The notes: a model not told the origin generated them from the letters alone. Shown: positions 52,085 to 60,827, counted from the stretch's first letter. The stretch: 64,000 bases of DNA from Mycobacterium kansasii ATCC 12478 (GCF_000157895.3 NC_022663.1:4340001-4404000); one strand, 5' to 3'. Program-made: numbers and translations.

Positions 52085-52640
52085 ATGGCCCGCAATCGCG
52101 TTTTCTCAGCGTTGCCTTAGCATCCAGCCGGAGGCCAACCTTTTTCGGGCGATGACGGAATTGGAAAGGTTCTGCTCCATCAGAGCTTTGTCGCGCTGTT
52201 TCAGAACGGACGCGATTCCCGCTCCAGACCAAGCTCCTGCCGAAGATTTGCATTATTACATCAACTCCGTTGCCCTGGTGCAAACGGACTGCGACGCCCT
52301 GGCTCTTAAGTTCGGGGTTTTGCGATCCATCGAAGCCCACCTTGGTCGTGTGCGGACCGTCGACAAATACGCCTCCCGTACCCTGGATCTCGATATTTTA
52401 CTGTTCAATGACGCGATCATCCAAGCCGCGAGTATGGAAATTCCCGATTCTGACATCAAACAAAGGTGGTTCCTGGCCCAGGGCGTCCTCGATATCGATT
52501 CGCGGATTACTTTACCGGCAGATTCCCAACCGCTCCGGGTCTATCTCCAGCCCCTCCTCGATCGGTTGGCGGCCCACGGCCAAGCTGTTACGGAAGACCA
52601 GGTCCTACGGGAGAAGATTCGTGCGCTCATCACCGAAACG
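52085..52640 (+). pseudogene. folK: Decayed non-mycobacterial folK (HPPK)
   Basis: ATG 52085 reads MARNRVF, then a small deletion shifts the frame and the rest continues from about 52130 as IQPEANLFRAMTELERF, TDAIPAPDQAPAEDLHYYIN and the HPPK signature LGRVRTVDKYASRTLDLDIL, with the two metal-binding Asp of DLDIL intact. It continues IPDSDIKQRWFLAQGVLDID to about 52635. HPPK attaches pyrophosphate to hydroxymethyldihydropterin, the step after FolB. The missing N-terminal GSN-type strand should abolish function. It lies 4 bases after the folB remnant, so both came as an operon. A downstream-start product from ATG 52152 cannot be excluded. Confidence 0.75.
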
Positions 52641-52804
52641 TCAATCCGACGACCGACCCGTCTGTTTGCACAGGTCGAATTTTTGATGTTGATTGGAGTC
52701 GGGCCGCATTGCCCAGCTTTTCCTACAGATTCCCAGCTCCGATGTTTTCGTGCGGCTGACATCCCGGTTTGTCGTGTTCGGGTCGGTGTTGCCCGCGACA
52801 CGCC

Positions 52805-53644
52805 TTACTTCAGCAGCGTGACGATCTTCTCTTCGGGAGTCACTGGAGGAGCTTCCGGGTCCAGCGCGTCCGTCTTGGGCAGTTGCGCATCGGGATCGGC
52901 GAACTCGCGATATGCCTTGTCGCCGCCGAGGGTGTACAGCAGATATCCGGTGAGCAGCGCCCGAACGAAACGCTGCGTCCTGCGGTCCGCGCCGGCCAGG
53001 CCGACCACCTTCGTCAGCCGCCTGCCCTCGACCAGGCCACCGGCCTTGGCTTTGCTGACGATGCGCAGCGTGGCCGCGTCCCAGACCTGCGACAGCTCGA
53101 GGGCGTTGGACGTCAACGTCTTGGGATCTCCTGGTGCGCTCATGATCAGGCCCGGGACTTTGAGTGTCGCTGCGGGTTGCTCCGGCGGGGGAGCGGTCAC
53201 TGTCGGAAAGATCGCCGCCACGGCTGCCGACTTGGCGGGCATGCCGGCCGCCGCGAACACCGCGGCCGAGCCGCCGAAGCCGTGTCCCACCAGCCCCAGC
53301 TTGGCGGGGTGCACGCTGATCTTGCCGGGTCCCAGCCGCACCCCCGCCACGATGTCGAGCGCAACGCCCAGGTCGAAGGCCAGGTTCAGCACCGACGGCG
53401 CGAGGCCCCGTTGGGTATCGGGAGCTCCGGTCACGATGCCCCATGACGCGAGGTGTTCCAGCAGGCCCGAATAGCGGGTGGCGGAGGTCAGCCAGTCGTG
53501 GCCGAAGGCGATACCGGGTAGGTTGAGCCCGGCTTCCGGGGTGTACACCACGCCCGGTAGGCCGGCATAGGCGAGGTCACCGCGCAGGACGCGGTGGGGA
53601 CCACGGCGGCTGAGGGCGGCGAAGAGCTTGCGGGTGCGGGCCAC
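52805..53644 (-). CDS. Alpha/beta-hydrolase-fold protein lacking the catalytic Ser (Rv3438-like)
   Basis: This 279-residue protein resembles the PET hydrolase/dienelactone-like alpha/beta-hydrolase fold: GIAFGHDWLTSATRYSGLLE near residue 44, then AKLGLVGHGFGGSAAVFAAA, then MPAKSAAVAAIFPTV. The nucleophile elbow, normally GHSxGG, reads GHGFGG, so the Ser is replaced by Gly, and ordinary esterase activity is not expected. As recalled, Rv3438 shares this. There is no signal peptide. It starts at GTG 53644, divergent from glmS across the 44-bp repeats. The C-terminal tail is Pro/Glu-rich. Confidence 0.8.
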   Translation of the reverse strand: MARTRKLFAALSRRGPHRVLRGDLAYAGLPGVVYTPEAGLNLPGIAFGHDWLTSATRYSGLLEHLASWGIVTGAPDTQRGLAPSVLNLAFDLGVALDIVAGVRLGPGKISVHPAKLGLVGHGFGGSAAVFAAAGMPAKSAAVAAIFPTVTAPPPEQPAATLKVPGLIMSAPGDPKTLTSNALELSQVWDAATLRIVSKAKAGGLVEGRRLTKVVGLAGADRRTQRFVRALLTGYLLYTLGGDKAYREFADPDAQLPKTDALDPEAPPVTPEEKIVTLLK

Positions 53645-53722
53645 CCGTCGACGTTAGCGGTGACTCCGAGGATGGGTCCAGTGGTCCCACGGCGTCGTCA
53701 CGATAGCGCTGACGCGCTCCGG

Positions 53723-53874
53723 CTGCACTACCTCGGTCTGCCTCGTGCAGGCGCCTTGGGGGGCGCCTGCACTACCTCGGTCTGCCTCGTGCAGGCGCCT
53801 TGGGGGGCGCCTGCACTACCCTGGTCTGCCTCGTGCAGGCGCCTTCGGGGGCGCCTGCACTACCCTGGTCTGCT
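53723..53874. repeat. 44-bp tandem repeat (3 full copies plus a partial fourth) before glmS
   Basis: Copies begin with CTGCAC at 53723, 53767, 53811 and 53855, exactly 44 bases apart. Each full copy holds the inverted repeat GTGCAGGCGCC / GGCGCCTGCAC, 11 perfect pairs around a 6-base loop, at about 53747, 53791 and 53835 (third loop TTCGGG). The fourth copy breaks off at GGTCTGCT, and the glmS ATG follows at once. No Shine-Dalgarno sequence is seen before that ATG. The array is transcribed as a leader only if the promoter is upstream; copies 3 and 4 also contain TACCCT, a possible -10 box 8 bases before the ATG. Confidence 0.95.
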
Positions 53875-55743
53875 ATGTGCGGAATTGTCGGCTACGTGGG
53901 GCAGCGTCCTGCCTGCGAGGTCGTCCTGGACGCGCTGCGTCGGATGGAGTACCGCGGCTACGACTCCTCGGGCATGGCGGTGGTCGACGGTGAGGGCAAG
54001 CTCACGGTGCGCCGTCGTGCCGGCCGGCTGGCCAACCTGGAGGCGGCGGTGGCCGACATGGCGCCGTCCGAGTTGACCGGCACCACCGGCTTGGGTCACA
54101 CCCGCTGGGCCACCCACGGTCGTCCCACCGATCGCAACGCGCACCCGCACCGCGACGCCGCCGGCAAGATCGCGGTCGTCCACAACGGCATCATCGAGAA
54201 CTTCGCCATGTTGCGCCAGGAGCTGGAGACGGGCGGTGTGGAGTTTGCCAGCGACACCGACACCGAGGTCGCGGTGCACCTGGTGTCGCAGGCGTATCAC
54301 CAGGGCGACACGGCCGGCGATTTCGTTGCCTCCGTACTGTCCGTGCTGCGCCGGCTGGAGGGCCACTTCACCCTGGTGTTCGCCAACGCCGACGATCCCG
54401 GCACCATCGTCGCGGCCCGCCGCTCGACTCCGCTGGTGCTCGGTATCGGCGACGGCGAGATGTTCGTCGGCTCCGACGTGGCCGCGTTCATCGAACACAC
54501 CCGCCACGCGGTCGAACTAGGCCAGGACCAGGCGGTGGTGATCACCGCGGACGGCTACCGGATTATCGACTTCGACGGCAACCCCGATGACGCGAGTGCG
54601 CGTGAGTTTCATATCGACTGGGACCTGGCCGCCGCGGAAAAGGGTGGCTACGAGTACTTCATGCTCAAAGAGATCGCCGAACAGCCCACCGCGGTGGCCG
54701 ACACATTGCTGGGGCATTTCGTGGGCAACCGGATCGTGCTCGACGAACAACGCCTGAGCGATCAGGAACTGCGCGACATCGACAAGGTGTTCGTGGTGGC
54801 CTGCGGCACGGCGTACCACTCCGGGCTACTCGCCAAATACGCGATCGAGCACTGGACGCGACTGCCGGTGGAAGTGGAGTTGGCCAGCGAATTCCGCTAC
54901 CGCGACCCGGTTTTGGACCGCAGTACCCTGGTCGTGGCGGTCTCGCAGTCCGGGGAAACCGCCGACACGCTGGAGGCGGTCCGCCACGCCAAGGAGCAGA
55001 AGGCCAAGGTGCTGGCCATCTGCAACACCAACGGCTCCCAGATCCCACGGGAGTGCGACGCGGTCCTTTACACCCGCGCGGGCCCGGAGATCGGCGTCGC
55101 CTCCACCAAGACGTTCCTGGCCCAGGTCACCGCCAACTACCTGCTCGGTCTGGCCTTGGCGCAGGCCCGTGGCACCAAATACCCCGACGAGGTGGAACGC
55201 GAGTACCGCGAGCTGGAGGGGATGCCCGATCTGGTGGCCCGGGTCATCTCCGGCGTCAAGCCGGTGGCCGACCTGGCCTACCGGTTCGCGCAGTCATCGA
55301 CGGTACTGTTCCTGGGTCGCCATGTCGGCTACCCGGTGGCGCTGGAAGGTGCGCTCAAACTCAAGGAACTGGCCTACATGCACGCCGAGGGTTTCGCGGC
55401 CGGTGAGCTCAAACACGGCCCGATCGCCCTGATCGAAGACGACCTGCCGGTGATCGTCATCATGCCCTCGCCCAAGGGCTCGGCCACGCTGCACGCGAAG
55501 CTGCTGTCCAATATCCGCGAGATCCAGACCCGGGGCGCGGTGACCATCGTGATCGCCGAGGAGGGCGACGACACGGTGCGTCCCTACGCCGATCACCTGA
55601 TCGAAATCCCCGCCGTGTCAACACTTTTGCAACCGCTGCTGTCGACCATCCCGCTTCAGGTGTTCGCCGCTGCGGTCGCCCAGGCCCGGGGTTACGACGT
55701 GGACAAGCCGCGCAACCTGGCCAAGTCCGTCACCGTGGAGTAG
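53875..55743 (+). CDS. glmS: Glutamine-fructose-6-phosphate aminotransferase
   Basis: This 622-residue enzyme makes glucosamine-6-phosphate, the first step to UDP-GlcNAc for peptidoglycan. The N-terminal glutaminase begins MCGIVGYVGQRP with Cys2 as nucleophile after Met removal, followed by RRMEYRGYDSSGMAVVDG and GLGHTRWATHGRPTDRNAHP. The two SIS domains follow (FVVACGTAYHSGLLAKYAIE, VAVSQSGETADTLEAVRHAK) and the end reads RGYDVDKPRNLAKSVTVE. The length matches Rv3436c. The start codon directly abuts the tandem hairpin repeats, which may affect its expression. Confidence 0.97.
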   Translation: MCGIVGYVGQRPACEVVLDALRRMEYRGYDSSGMAVVDGEGKLTVRRRAGRLANLEAAVADMAPSELTGTTGLGHTRWATHGRPTDRNAHPHRDAAGKIAVVHNGIIENFAMLRQELETGGVEFASDTDTEVAVHLVSQAYHQGDTAGDFVASVLSVLRRLEGHFTLVFANADDPGTIVAARRSTPLVLGIGDGEMFVGSDVAAFIEHTRHAVELGQDQAVVITADGYRIIDFDGNPDDASAREFHIDWDLAAAEKGGYEYFMLKEIAEQPTAVADTLLGHFVGNRIVLDEQRLSDQELRDIDKVFVVACGTAYHSGLLAKYAIEHWTRLPVEVELASEFRYRDPVLDRSTLVVAVSQSGETADTLEAVRHAKEQKAKVLAICNTNGSQIPRECDAVLYTRAGPEIGVASTKTFLAQVTANYLLGLALAQARGTKYPDEVEREYRELEGMPDLVARVISGVKPVADLAYRFAQSSTVLFLGRHVGYPVALEGALKLKELAYMHAEGFAAGELKHGPIALIEDDLPVIVIMPSPKGSATLHAKLLSNIREIQTRGAVTIVIAEEGDDTVRPYADHLIEIPAVSTLLQPLLSTIPLQVFAAAVAQARGYDVDKPRNLAKSVTVE

Positions 55744-55798
55744 CGGACGCACGGCCCGACCCTTCACGCGGCAACGCCAGGCATGCAAAAGTTGACGC

Positions 55799-56524
55799 GT
55801 GACGAATGCATCGGTGTCGGCGCGAGTGCGCAGCTGGGCGCTCGTGGTGTGGCATTTCGTCAGCAACGCGCCACTGACGTACACCTGGCTGTTGGTACTG
55901 GCGATCACGACGATCATCCAGAACCAGCTCACCGGGCGGCAGTTGCACAGCGTCCTGCTGCACCGGTCGACCAACATCAGGCACCTGGGGCGAGATCCGC
56001 TGGAGGTGCTGTTCTCCAGCCTGTTGTGGATCGACGGCCGGAACCTGGAGCCCTACCTTTTACTGTTCACGCTGTTTCTCGCTCCCGCCGAGCATTGGCT
56101 TGGCCAGTTGCGTTGGCTCACAGTAGGACTGACCGCTCACATCGGCGCTACCTACTTCAGCGAGGGTTTGCTCTACTTCGCGATCCAAATGCGTGACGCG
56201 TCCGAACGTCTGGTGCAGTCGCGCGACATCGGGGTCAGCTACTTCCTGGTGGGGGTGATGGCCGTACTGACCTATCACATCGCCAAGCCGTGGCGGTGGG
56301 GCTACCTGGGCGTGCTGTTCGTCATCTTCGGCTTCCCGCTGATCACCATGGACAAGACCGAGCTGGACTTCACCGCGATCGGACACTTCACGGCCATCCT
56401 CATCGGCCTGGCCTTCTATCCGATGGCTCGAGAACGCCAACGGCCGGCGTGGAATCCGGCGAGGCTCAAGGAGATTTTCCGCAAGCGAGGCTCGCAGGAG
56501 GCGCCGGCCCCCCATACCGTCTAA
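55799..56524 (+). CDS. Rhomboid-like membrane protein (Rv3434c-like)
   Basis: This 241-residue membrane protein has about six helices. Ser147 in RDIGVSYFLVGVMAVLTYHI and His196 in FTAIGHFTAILIGLAFYP lie where the rhomboid protease Ser (GxS) and His (GH) would be, and TVGLTAHIGATYFSEGLLYF is like the family's earlier helix. It may thus be a rhomboid-related intramembrane protease or a pseudo-enzyme, since the usual GASG is not kept. It resembles Rv3434c and keeps the order glmS-this-nnrD. The start is GTG 55799. The C-terminal 30 residues are basic. Confidence 0.72.
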   Translation: MTNASVSARVRSWALVVWHFVSNAPLTYTWLLVLAITTIIQNQLTGRQLHSVLLHRSTNIRHLGRDPLEVLFSSLLWIDGRNLEPYLLLFTLFLAPAEHWLGQLRWLTVGLTAHIGATYFSEGLLYFAIQMRDASERLVQSRDIGVSYFLVGVMAVLTYHIAKPWRWGYLGVLFVIFGFPLITMDKTELDFTAIGHFTAILIGLAFYPMARERQRPAWNPARLKEIFRKRGSQEAPAPHTV

Positions 56525-56554
56525 GCCACTTGCACGCATGGAATGCTGACACCG

Positions 56555-57979
56555 ATGCGGCATTACTACTCTGCAGACGAGATCCGCGACGCCGAAGCAC
56601 CGCTATTGGCCAGCCTGCCCGACGGCGCACTGATGCGGCGGGCGGCCTACGGATTGGCCACCGAGATCATTCGGGAGCTGACCCACCGCACCGGCGGGGT
56701 TGCCGGCCGCCGGGTGTGTGCGGTCGTCGGATCCGGTGACAACGGCGGTGACGCGCTGTGGGCAGCCACCTTCCTGCGCCGTCGCGGGGCGTCGGCCTGC
56801 GCGGTGCTGCTCAACCCGGAACGTACCCACCGTAAGGCGTTGGCGGCGTTCACCAAAGCCGGCGGCCGCGTCGTCGAAAAGGTTTCTGCCGCAACCGATC
56901 TCGTTGTCGACGGGGTGGTGGGCATCTCCGGTTCCGGGCCGCTGCGGCCCGCGGCGGCCGAGGTGTTCGCCGCCGTGCACGACGCCGGGATCCCGGTGGT
57001 CGCCGTCGACATCCCCAGCGGTGTCGACGTGGCGACCGGGGCGATCACCGGTCCCGCGGTGCGTGCCGCGCTGACCGTCACCTTCGGTGGCCTCAAACCG
57101 GTCCACGCGCTGGCCGATTGCGGTCACGTCGTGCTCGTCGATATCGGTCTCGACCTGCCCGACACCGATCTGCGGGGGTTTCAAGCCGCCGACGTACTCG
57201 CGCGCTGGCCGGTACCCGGCCCCGACGACGACAAGTACACCCAGGGCGTCACCGGTGTCCTGGCCGGGTCCTCGACGTATCCGGGTGCGGCGGTGCTGTG
57301 CACCGGTGCAGCTGTTGCGGCCACCTCGGGGATGGTCCGCTACGCCGGCAGCGCCCATGCCGAGGTGCTCGCGCACTGGCCCGAAGTGATCGCGTCACCC
57401 ACCCCGGCGGCGGCCGGACGAGTGCAGGCCTGGGTTGTCGGGCCGGGACTGGGTACCTCAGACGAGGAGGCCGCCGGGGCATTGTGGTTCGCGCTGGAAA
57501 CCGACCTGCCCGTCCTGGTCGACGCCGACGGGCTGACCATGCTGGCGGCCCACCCGGAATTGGTGGTCAATCGCCGGGCACCGACGGTCCTCACGCCGCA
57601 TGCCGGTGAATTCGCCAGGCTGGCCGGCGCACCTCCCGGCCCCGATCGGGTCAGCGCGTGTCGTAAGCTCGCCGACACCTTCGGCGCCACCGTGCTGCTC
57701 AAGGGGAACGTCACCGTCATCGCCGACCCCGGCGGCCCGGTGTACCTGAGTCCGGCCGGGCAATCCTGGGCGGCCACCGCCGGTTCCGGTGACGTGCTGT
57801 CCGGGATGATCGGTGCGCTGCTGGCATCGGGGCTTGCGCCGGCCGAGGCGGCCGCGGCCGCGGCCTTCGTGCATGCCCGAGCGGCCCGGCTTTCGGCCGT
57901 CGATCCCGGGCCCGGCGGTGCGCCGACATCCGCATCACGAATCCTGCACCACATCAGGGCCGCCCTGGCTGCTCTGTAG
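56555..57979 (+). CDS. nnrD: Bifunctional NAD(P)H-hydrate epimerase / ADP-dependent dehydratase
   Basis: This 474-residue fused protein repairs damaged NAD(P)H hydrates. The N-terminal YjeF domain (about 1-210) is the epimerase, with VVGSGDNGGDALWAATFL and PVVAVDIPSGVDVATG. The C-terminal ribokinase-like domain is the dehydratase, with DKYTQGVTGVLAGSSTYPGA, VLVDADGLTML, TVLTPHAGEFARL and WAATAGSGDVLSGMIGALLA. It matches Rv3433c. ATG 56555 gives MRHYYSADEIR as in M. tuberculosis; ATG 56543 is four codons earlier. Confidence 0.94.
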   Translation: MRHYYSADEIRDAEAPLLASLPDGALMRRAAYGLATEIIRELTHRTGGVAGRRVCAVVGSGDNGGDALWAATFLRRRGASACAVLLNPERTHRKALAAFTKAGGRVVEKVSAATDLVVDGVVGISGSGPLRPAAAEVFAAVHDAGIPVVAVDIPSGVDVATGAITGPAVRAALTVTFGGLKPVHALADCGHVVLVDIGLDLPDTDLRGFQAADVLARWPVPGPDDDKYTQGVTGVLAGSSTYPGAAVLCTGAAVAATSGMVRYAGSAHAEVLAHWPEVIASPTPAAAGRVQAWVVGPGLGTSDEEAAGALWFALETDLPVLVDADGLTMLAAHPELVVNRRAPTVLTPHAGEFARLAGAPPGPDRVSACRKLADTFGATVLLKGNVTVIADPGGPVYLSPAGQSWAATAGSGDVLSGMIGALLASGLAPAEAAAAAAFVHARAARLSAVDPGPGGAPTSASRILHHIRAALAAL

Positions 57980-58003
57980 ATATCCACAACGAAAGGATCC
58001 GCC

Positions 58004-59386
58004 GTGTCCCGCAGCCACCCGTCCGTGCCCGCGCACTCGATTGCTCCGGCCTACACCGGGCGGATGTTCACCGCCCCTATCCCGGCGCTCCGGTTGCCCG
58101 AGGAATCGATGGATCCGGAAGCCGCCTACCAGTTCATCCACGACGAGCTCATGCTCGACGGCAGTTCGCGGCTGAACCTGGCCACCTTTGTCACCACCTG
58201 GATGGACCCTGAGGCTGGGCAGCTGATGGCCGAGACGTTCGACAAGAACATGATCGACAAAGACGAATACCCGGCGACCGCGGCCATCGAGTCCCGCTGT
58301 GTATCCATGGTGGCCGACCTTTTCCATGCCGAGGGGCTGCGCGACGACGACCCGGGCAGCGCCACCGGGGTGTCGACGATCGGCTCCAGTGAGGCGGTAA
58401 TGCTGGGTGGGCTGGCCATGAAGTGGCGTTGGCGGGCAAGGACCAAGGACTGGAAGGGTCGCACACCCAACCTGGTGATGGGCTCCAACGTGCAGGTGGT
58501 GTGGGAGAAGTTCTGCCGGTACTTCGACGTCGAACCCCGTTATCTGCCGATGGAGAAAGGGCGCTACGTCATTACTCCCGAACAGGTCATCGATGCCGTC
58601 GACGAGGACACCATCGGTGTGGTGGCGATTCTGGGCACCACCTACACCGGTGAGCTGGAGCCGGTCGCCGAGATCTGCGCGGCGCTGGACGGGCTGGCAG
58701 CCCGCGGCGGGGTGGACGTCCCCGTGCACGTCGACGCCGCCAGCGGCGGCTTCGTGGTGCCGTTCCTGCATCCGGACCTGCAGTGGGACTTCCGGCTGCC
58801 CCGGGTGGTGTCCATCAACGTCAGCGGCCACAAGTACGGGCTGACCTATCCCGGCGTCGGGTTCGTGGTGTGGCGCGGCCCCGAATATCTGCCCGAGGAA
58901 CTGGTGTTCCGGGTCAATTACCTGGGCGGGGACATGCCGACGTTCACGCTGAACTTCTCTCGTCCGGGCAACCAGGTTGTCGGCCAGTATTACAACTTCC
59001 TGCGGCTGGGCCGCGAGGGTTACACCAAGGTCATGCAGGCGCTGTCGCAGACGGCGCGGTGGCTCGGCGAGCAGCTGGAGGGCGCCGAGCATTGCGAGTT
59101 GATCTCGGACGGTTCGGCGATTCCGGTGGTCGCCTTCCGGCTCGCCGGGGACCGCGGTTACACCGAGTTCGACCTCTCGCACGAGTTGCGGACGTGCGGA
59201 TGGCAGGTGCCGGCATACACCATGCCGGACAACGCCACCGACATCTCCGTACTGCGCATTGTGGTGCGGGAAGGACTGTCCGCCGACCTGGCCCGGGCAT
59301 TGCATGACGACATCTCTACCGCGGTGCGAACCCTGGACAAGGTCAAGCCCGGCGGGCATTACGACGCCCAGCACTTCGCGCATTAG
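58004..59386 (+). CDS. gadB: Glutamate decarboxylase
   Basis: This 460-residue PLP enzyme turns glutamate into GABA, consuming a proton. The PLP lysine is in SINVSGHKYGLTYPGVGFVV; other family parts are LNLATFVTTWMDPEAGQLMA, VSTIGSSEAVMLGGLAMKW and VHVDAASGGFVVPFLHPDLQ. It matches Rv3432c. The start is GTG 58004 after GAAAGGATC, 24 bases behind nnrD. Two hairpins lie between its stop and alr. No antiporter gene is next to it, so a role in acid resistance is not evident. Confidence 0.95.
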   Translation: MSRSHPSVPAHSIAPAYTGRMFTAPIPALRLPEESMDPEAAYQFIHDELMLDGSSRLNLATFVTTWMDPEAGQLMAETFDKNMIDKDEYPATAAIESRCVSMVADLFHAEGLRDDDPGSATGVSTIGSSEAVMLGGLAMKWRWRARTKDWKGRTPNLVMGSNVQVVWEKFCRYFDVEPRYLPMEKGRYVITPEQVIDAVDEDTIGVVAILGTTYTGELEPVAEICAALDGLAARGGVDVPVHVDAASGGFVVPFLHPDLQWDFRLPRVVSINVSGHKYGLTYPGVGFVVWRGPEYLPEELVFRVNYLGGDMPTFTLNFSRPGNQVVGQYYNFLRLGREGYTKVMQALSQTARWLGEQLEGAEHCELISDGSAIPVVAFRLAGDRGYTEFDLSHELRTCGWQVPAYTMPDNATDISVLRIVVREGLSADLARALHDDISTAVRTLDKVKPGGHYDAQHFAH

Positions 59387-59392
59387 CGCCGA

Positions 59393-59408
59393 CCCGCCGG
59401 GAGGCGGG
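59393..59408 (+). terminator. GC-rich hairpin after gadB
   Basis: CCCGCC (59393-59398) and GGCGGG (59403-59408) pair across a 4-base loop directly after the gadB stop. The position fits termination; there is no T-run. Confidence is modest because such short GC stems are common in this genome. Confidence 0.4.
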
Positions 59409-59476
59409 CGCGCCGCGGCGGCGTCATGTCGCATCCGTCACATTGGCTCCGCCGGGGACGGTGCGCGTTGTGCCCA

Positions 59477-59510
59477 CCTTGCAGCGACAGGTGAGGTTGT
59501 CGCTGCAAGG
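59477..59510. promoter_or_regulatory. Perfect 13-bp inverted repeat between gadB and alr
   Basis: CCTTGCAGCGACA (59477-59489) and TGTCGCTGCAAGG (59498-59510) are exact reverse complements around an 8-base loop. It lies 72 bases before the alr start. It may be a terminator, an RNA leader structure or a protein-binding site; the sequence alone does not decide. Confidence 0.7.
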
Positions 59511-59582
59511 CGGGCAGATCTCGTGCCTGCCAACCCGGGAACGGGTGTGACGCATGTGACCAACGCCGCGTAGCTTTCCGCA

Positions 59583-60827
59583 GTGATCGGAACCGTTCTG
59601 GGAGAATGGCTGCGAACCGATACACAGACGAGTGGGAGCACGACTTCGTTGGCCGTTACGCCGATATCCCGGACACCGGGCGTCCTGGCCGAGGCCGTGG
59701 TCGACCTGGGCGCCGTCGAGCACAACGTGCGGGTGTTACGCGAGCACGCCGGAAGCGCGCAGGTCATGGCCGTCGTCAAGGCCGACGGCTACGGCCACGG
59801 CGCGACCAGGGTCGCTCAAGCTGCGTTGGCTGCGGGGGCAGCCGAACTCGGCGTCGCCACCGTCGACGAGGCGCTGGCGTTGCGCGCCGACGGCATCACC
59901 GCGCCGGTGCTGGCCTGGCTCCATCCGCCCGGTATTGATTTCGGTCCGGCGCTGGTTGCCGACGTCGAAATCGCGGTCTCGTCGACGCGTCAGCTCGACG
60001 AGCTGCTGGATGCGGTGGCCCGTACCGGCCGGACGGCAACGGTGAGCGTCAAGGTCGACACGGGCCTCAACCGCAACGGCGTGCCGCCGGCGCTGTACCC
60101 GGAGATGCTGGCCAGGTTGCGTCAGGCCGCTGCCGAGCATGCGATCCGGCTGCGGGGGCTGATGTCGCACCTGGTGTACGCGGACGCACCGCAACAGCCC
60201 ATCAATGACATTCAGGCCCAACGGTTCCGGGACATGCTGTCGTACGCCCGTGAAGAGGGCGTCACCTTCGAGGTGGCGCACCTGTCCAATTCGTCGGCGA
60301 CCATGGCCCGTCCGGATCTGACCCTCGATCTGGTGCGTCCGGGCATCGCGGTGTACGGGTTGAGCCCGGTACCTGAGCGGGGGGAGATGGGCCTGGTGCC
60401 GGCCATGACCGTGAAATGCGCTGTGGCGCTGATCAAGTCGGTTCCCGCAGGAGAGGGCGTGTCGTACGGGCACACCTGGATCGCGCCGCACGACACCACG
60501 GTGGCGCTGCTGCCGATCGGTTACGCCGATGGCGTGTTCCGGTCGCTGGGCGGGCGTCTCGAGGTGCTGATCAACGGCCGGCGACGACCGGGCGTCGGCA
60601 GGATCTGCATGGACCAGTTCGTCGTCGACCTCGGCCCCGGCCCGGTCGACGTGGCCGAAGGTGACGAGGCCATTCTGTTCGGGCCCGGCGCCCGGGGCGA
60701 GCCCACCGCGCAGGACTGGGCCGATCTGGTGGGCACCATCCACTACGAAGTGGTAACCAGTCCGCGGGGACGGATCAGCAGGACCTATCTCGAGGCTGAA
60801 ACCGTTGAATCCCAACGAATCCCATAG
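59583..60827 (+). CDS. alr: Alanine racemase
   Basis: This PLP enzyme makes D-alanine for peptidoglycan. The PLP-lysine is in QVMAVVKADGYGHGATRV and the catalytic Tyr in GEGVSYGHTWIAPHDTTVAL; GRICMDQFVVDLGPGPVDVA is also typical. The form from GTG 59583 has 414 residues with a 32-residue lead of little similarity. M. tuberculosis Rv3423c has a similar lead and can start near SLAMTPIS, which corresponds here to TTG at about 59649, so the N-terminus is uncertain. The 3' end overlaps the hydrolase gene by 23 bases. Confidence 0.94.
   Translation: MIGTVLGEWLRTDTQTSGSTTSLAVTPISRTPGVLAEAVVDLGAVEHNVRVLREHAGSAQVMAVVKADGYGHGATRVAQAALAAGAAELGVATVDEALALRADGITAPVLAWLHPPGIDFGPALVADVEIAVSSTRQLDELLDAVARTGRTATVSVKVDTGLNRNGVPPALYPEMLARLRQAAAEHAIRLRGLMSHLVYADAPQQPINDIQAQRFRDMLSYAREEGVTFEVAHLSNSSATMARPDLTLDLVRPGIAVYGLSPVPERGEMGLVPAMTVKCAVALIKSVPAGEGVSYGHTWIAPHDTTVALLPIGYADGVFRSLGGRLEVLINGRRRPGVGRICMDQFVVDLGPGPVDVAEGDEAILFGPGARGEPTAQDWADLVGTIHYEVVTSPRGRISRTYLEAETVESQRIP

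Noticed and set aside
50110..52804. Transposon or integrase responsible for the inserted region
   Set aside because: No transposase, integrase, tRNA or terminal inverted repeat could be found, so the mechanism of insertion is unknown.
52641..53474. Long plus-strand open frame continuing from folK
   Set aside because: It runs antisense through the Rv3438-like gene; HPPK similarity ends near 52635 and the rest is a shadow of the other strand.
53723..53874. Repeat array that could be a CRISPR
   Set aside because: The 44-bp units are directly adjacent with no unique spacers, and no cas genes are nearby.
53645..53874. glmS ribozyme
   Set aside because: The region is a tandem hairpin repeat, not the known ribozyme fold, which is a Firmicutes feature.
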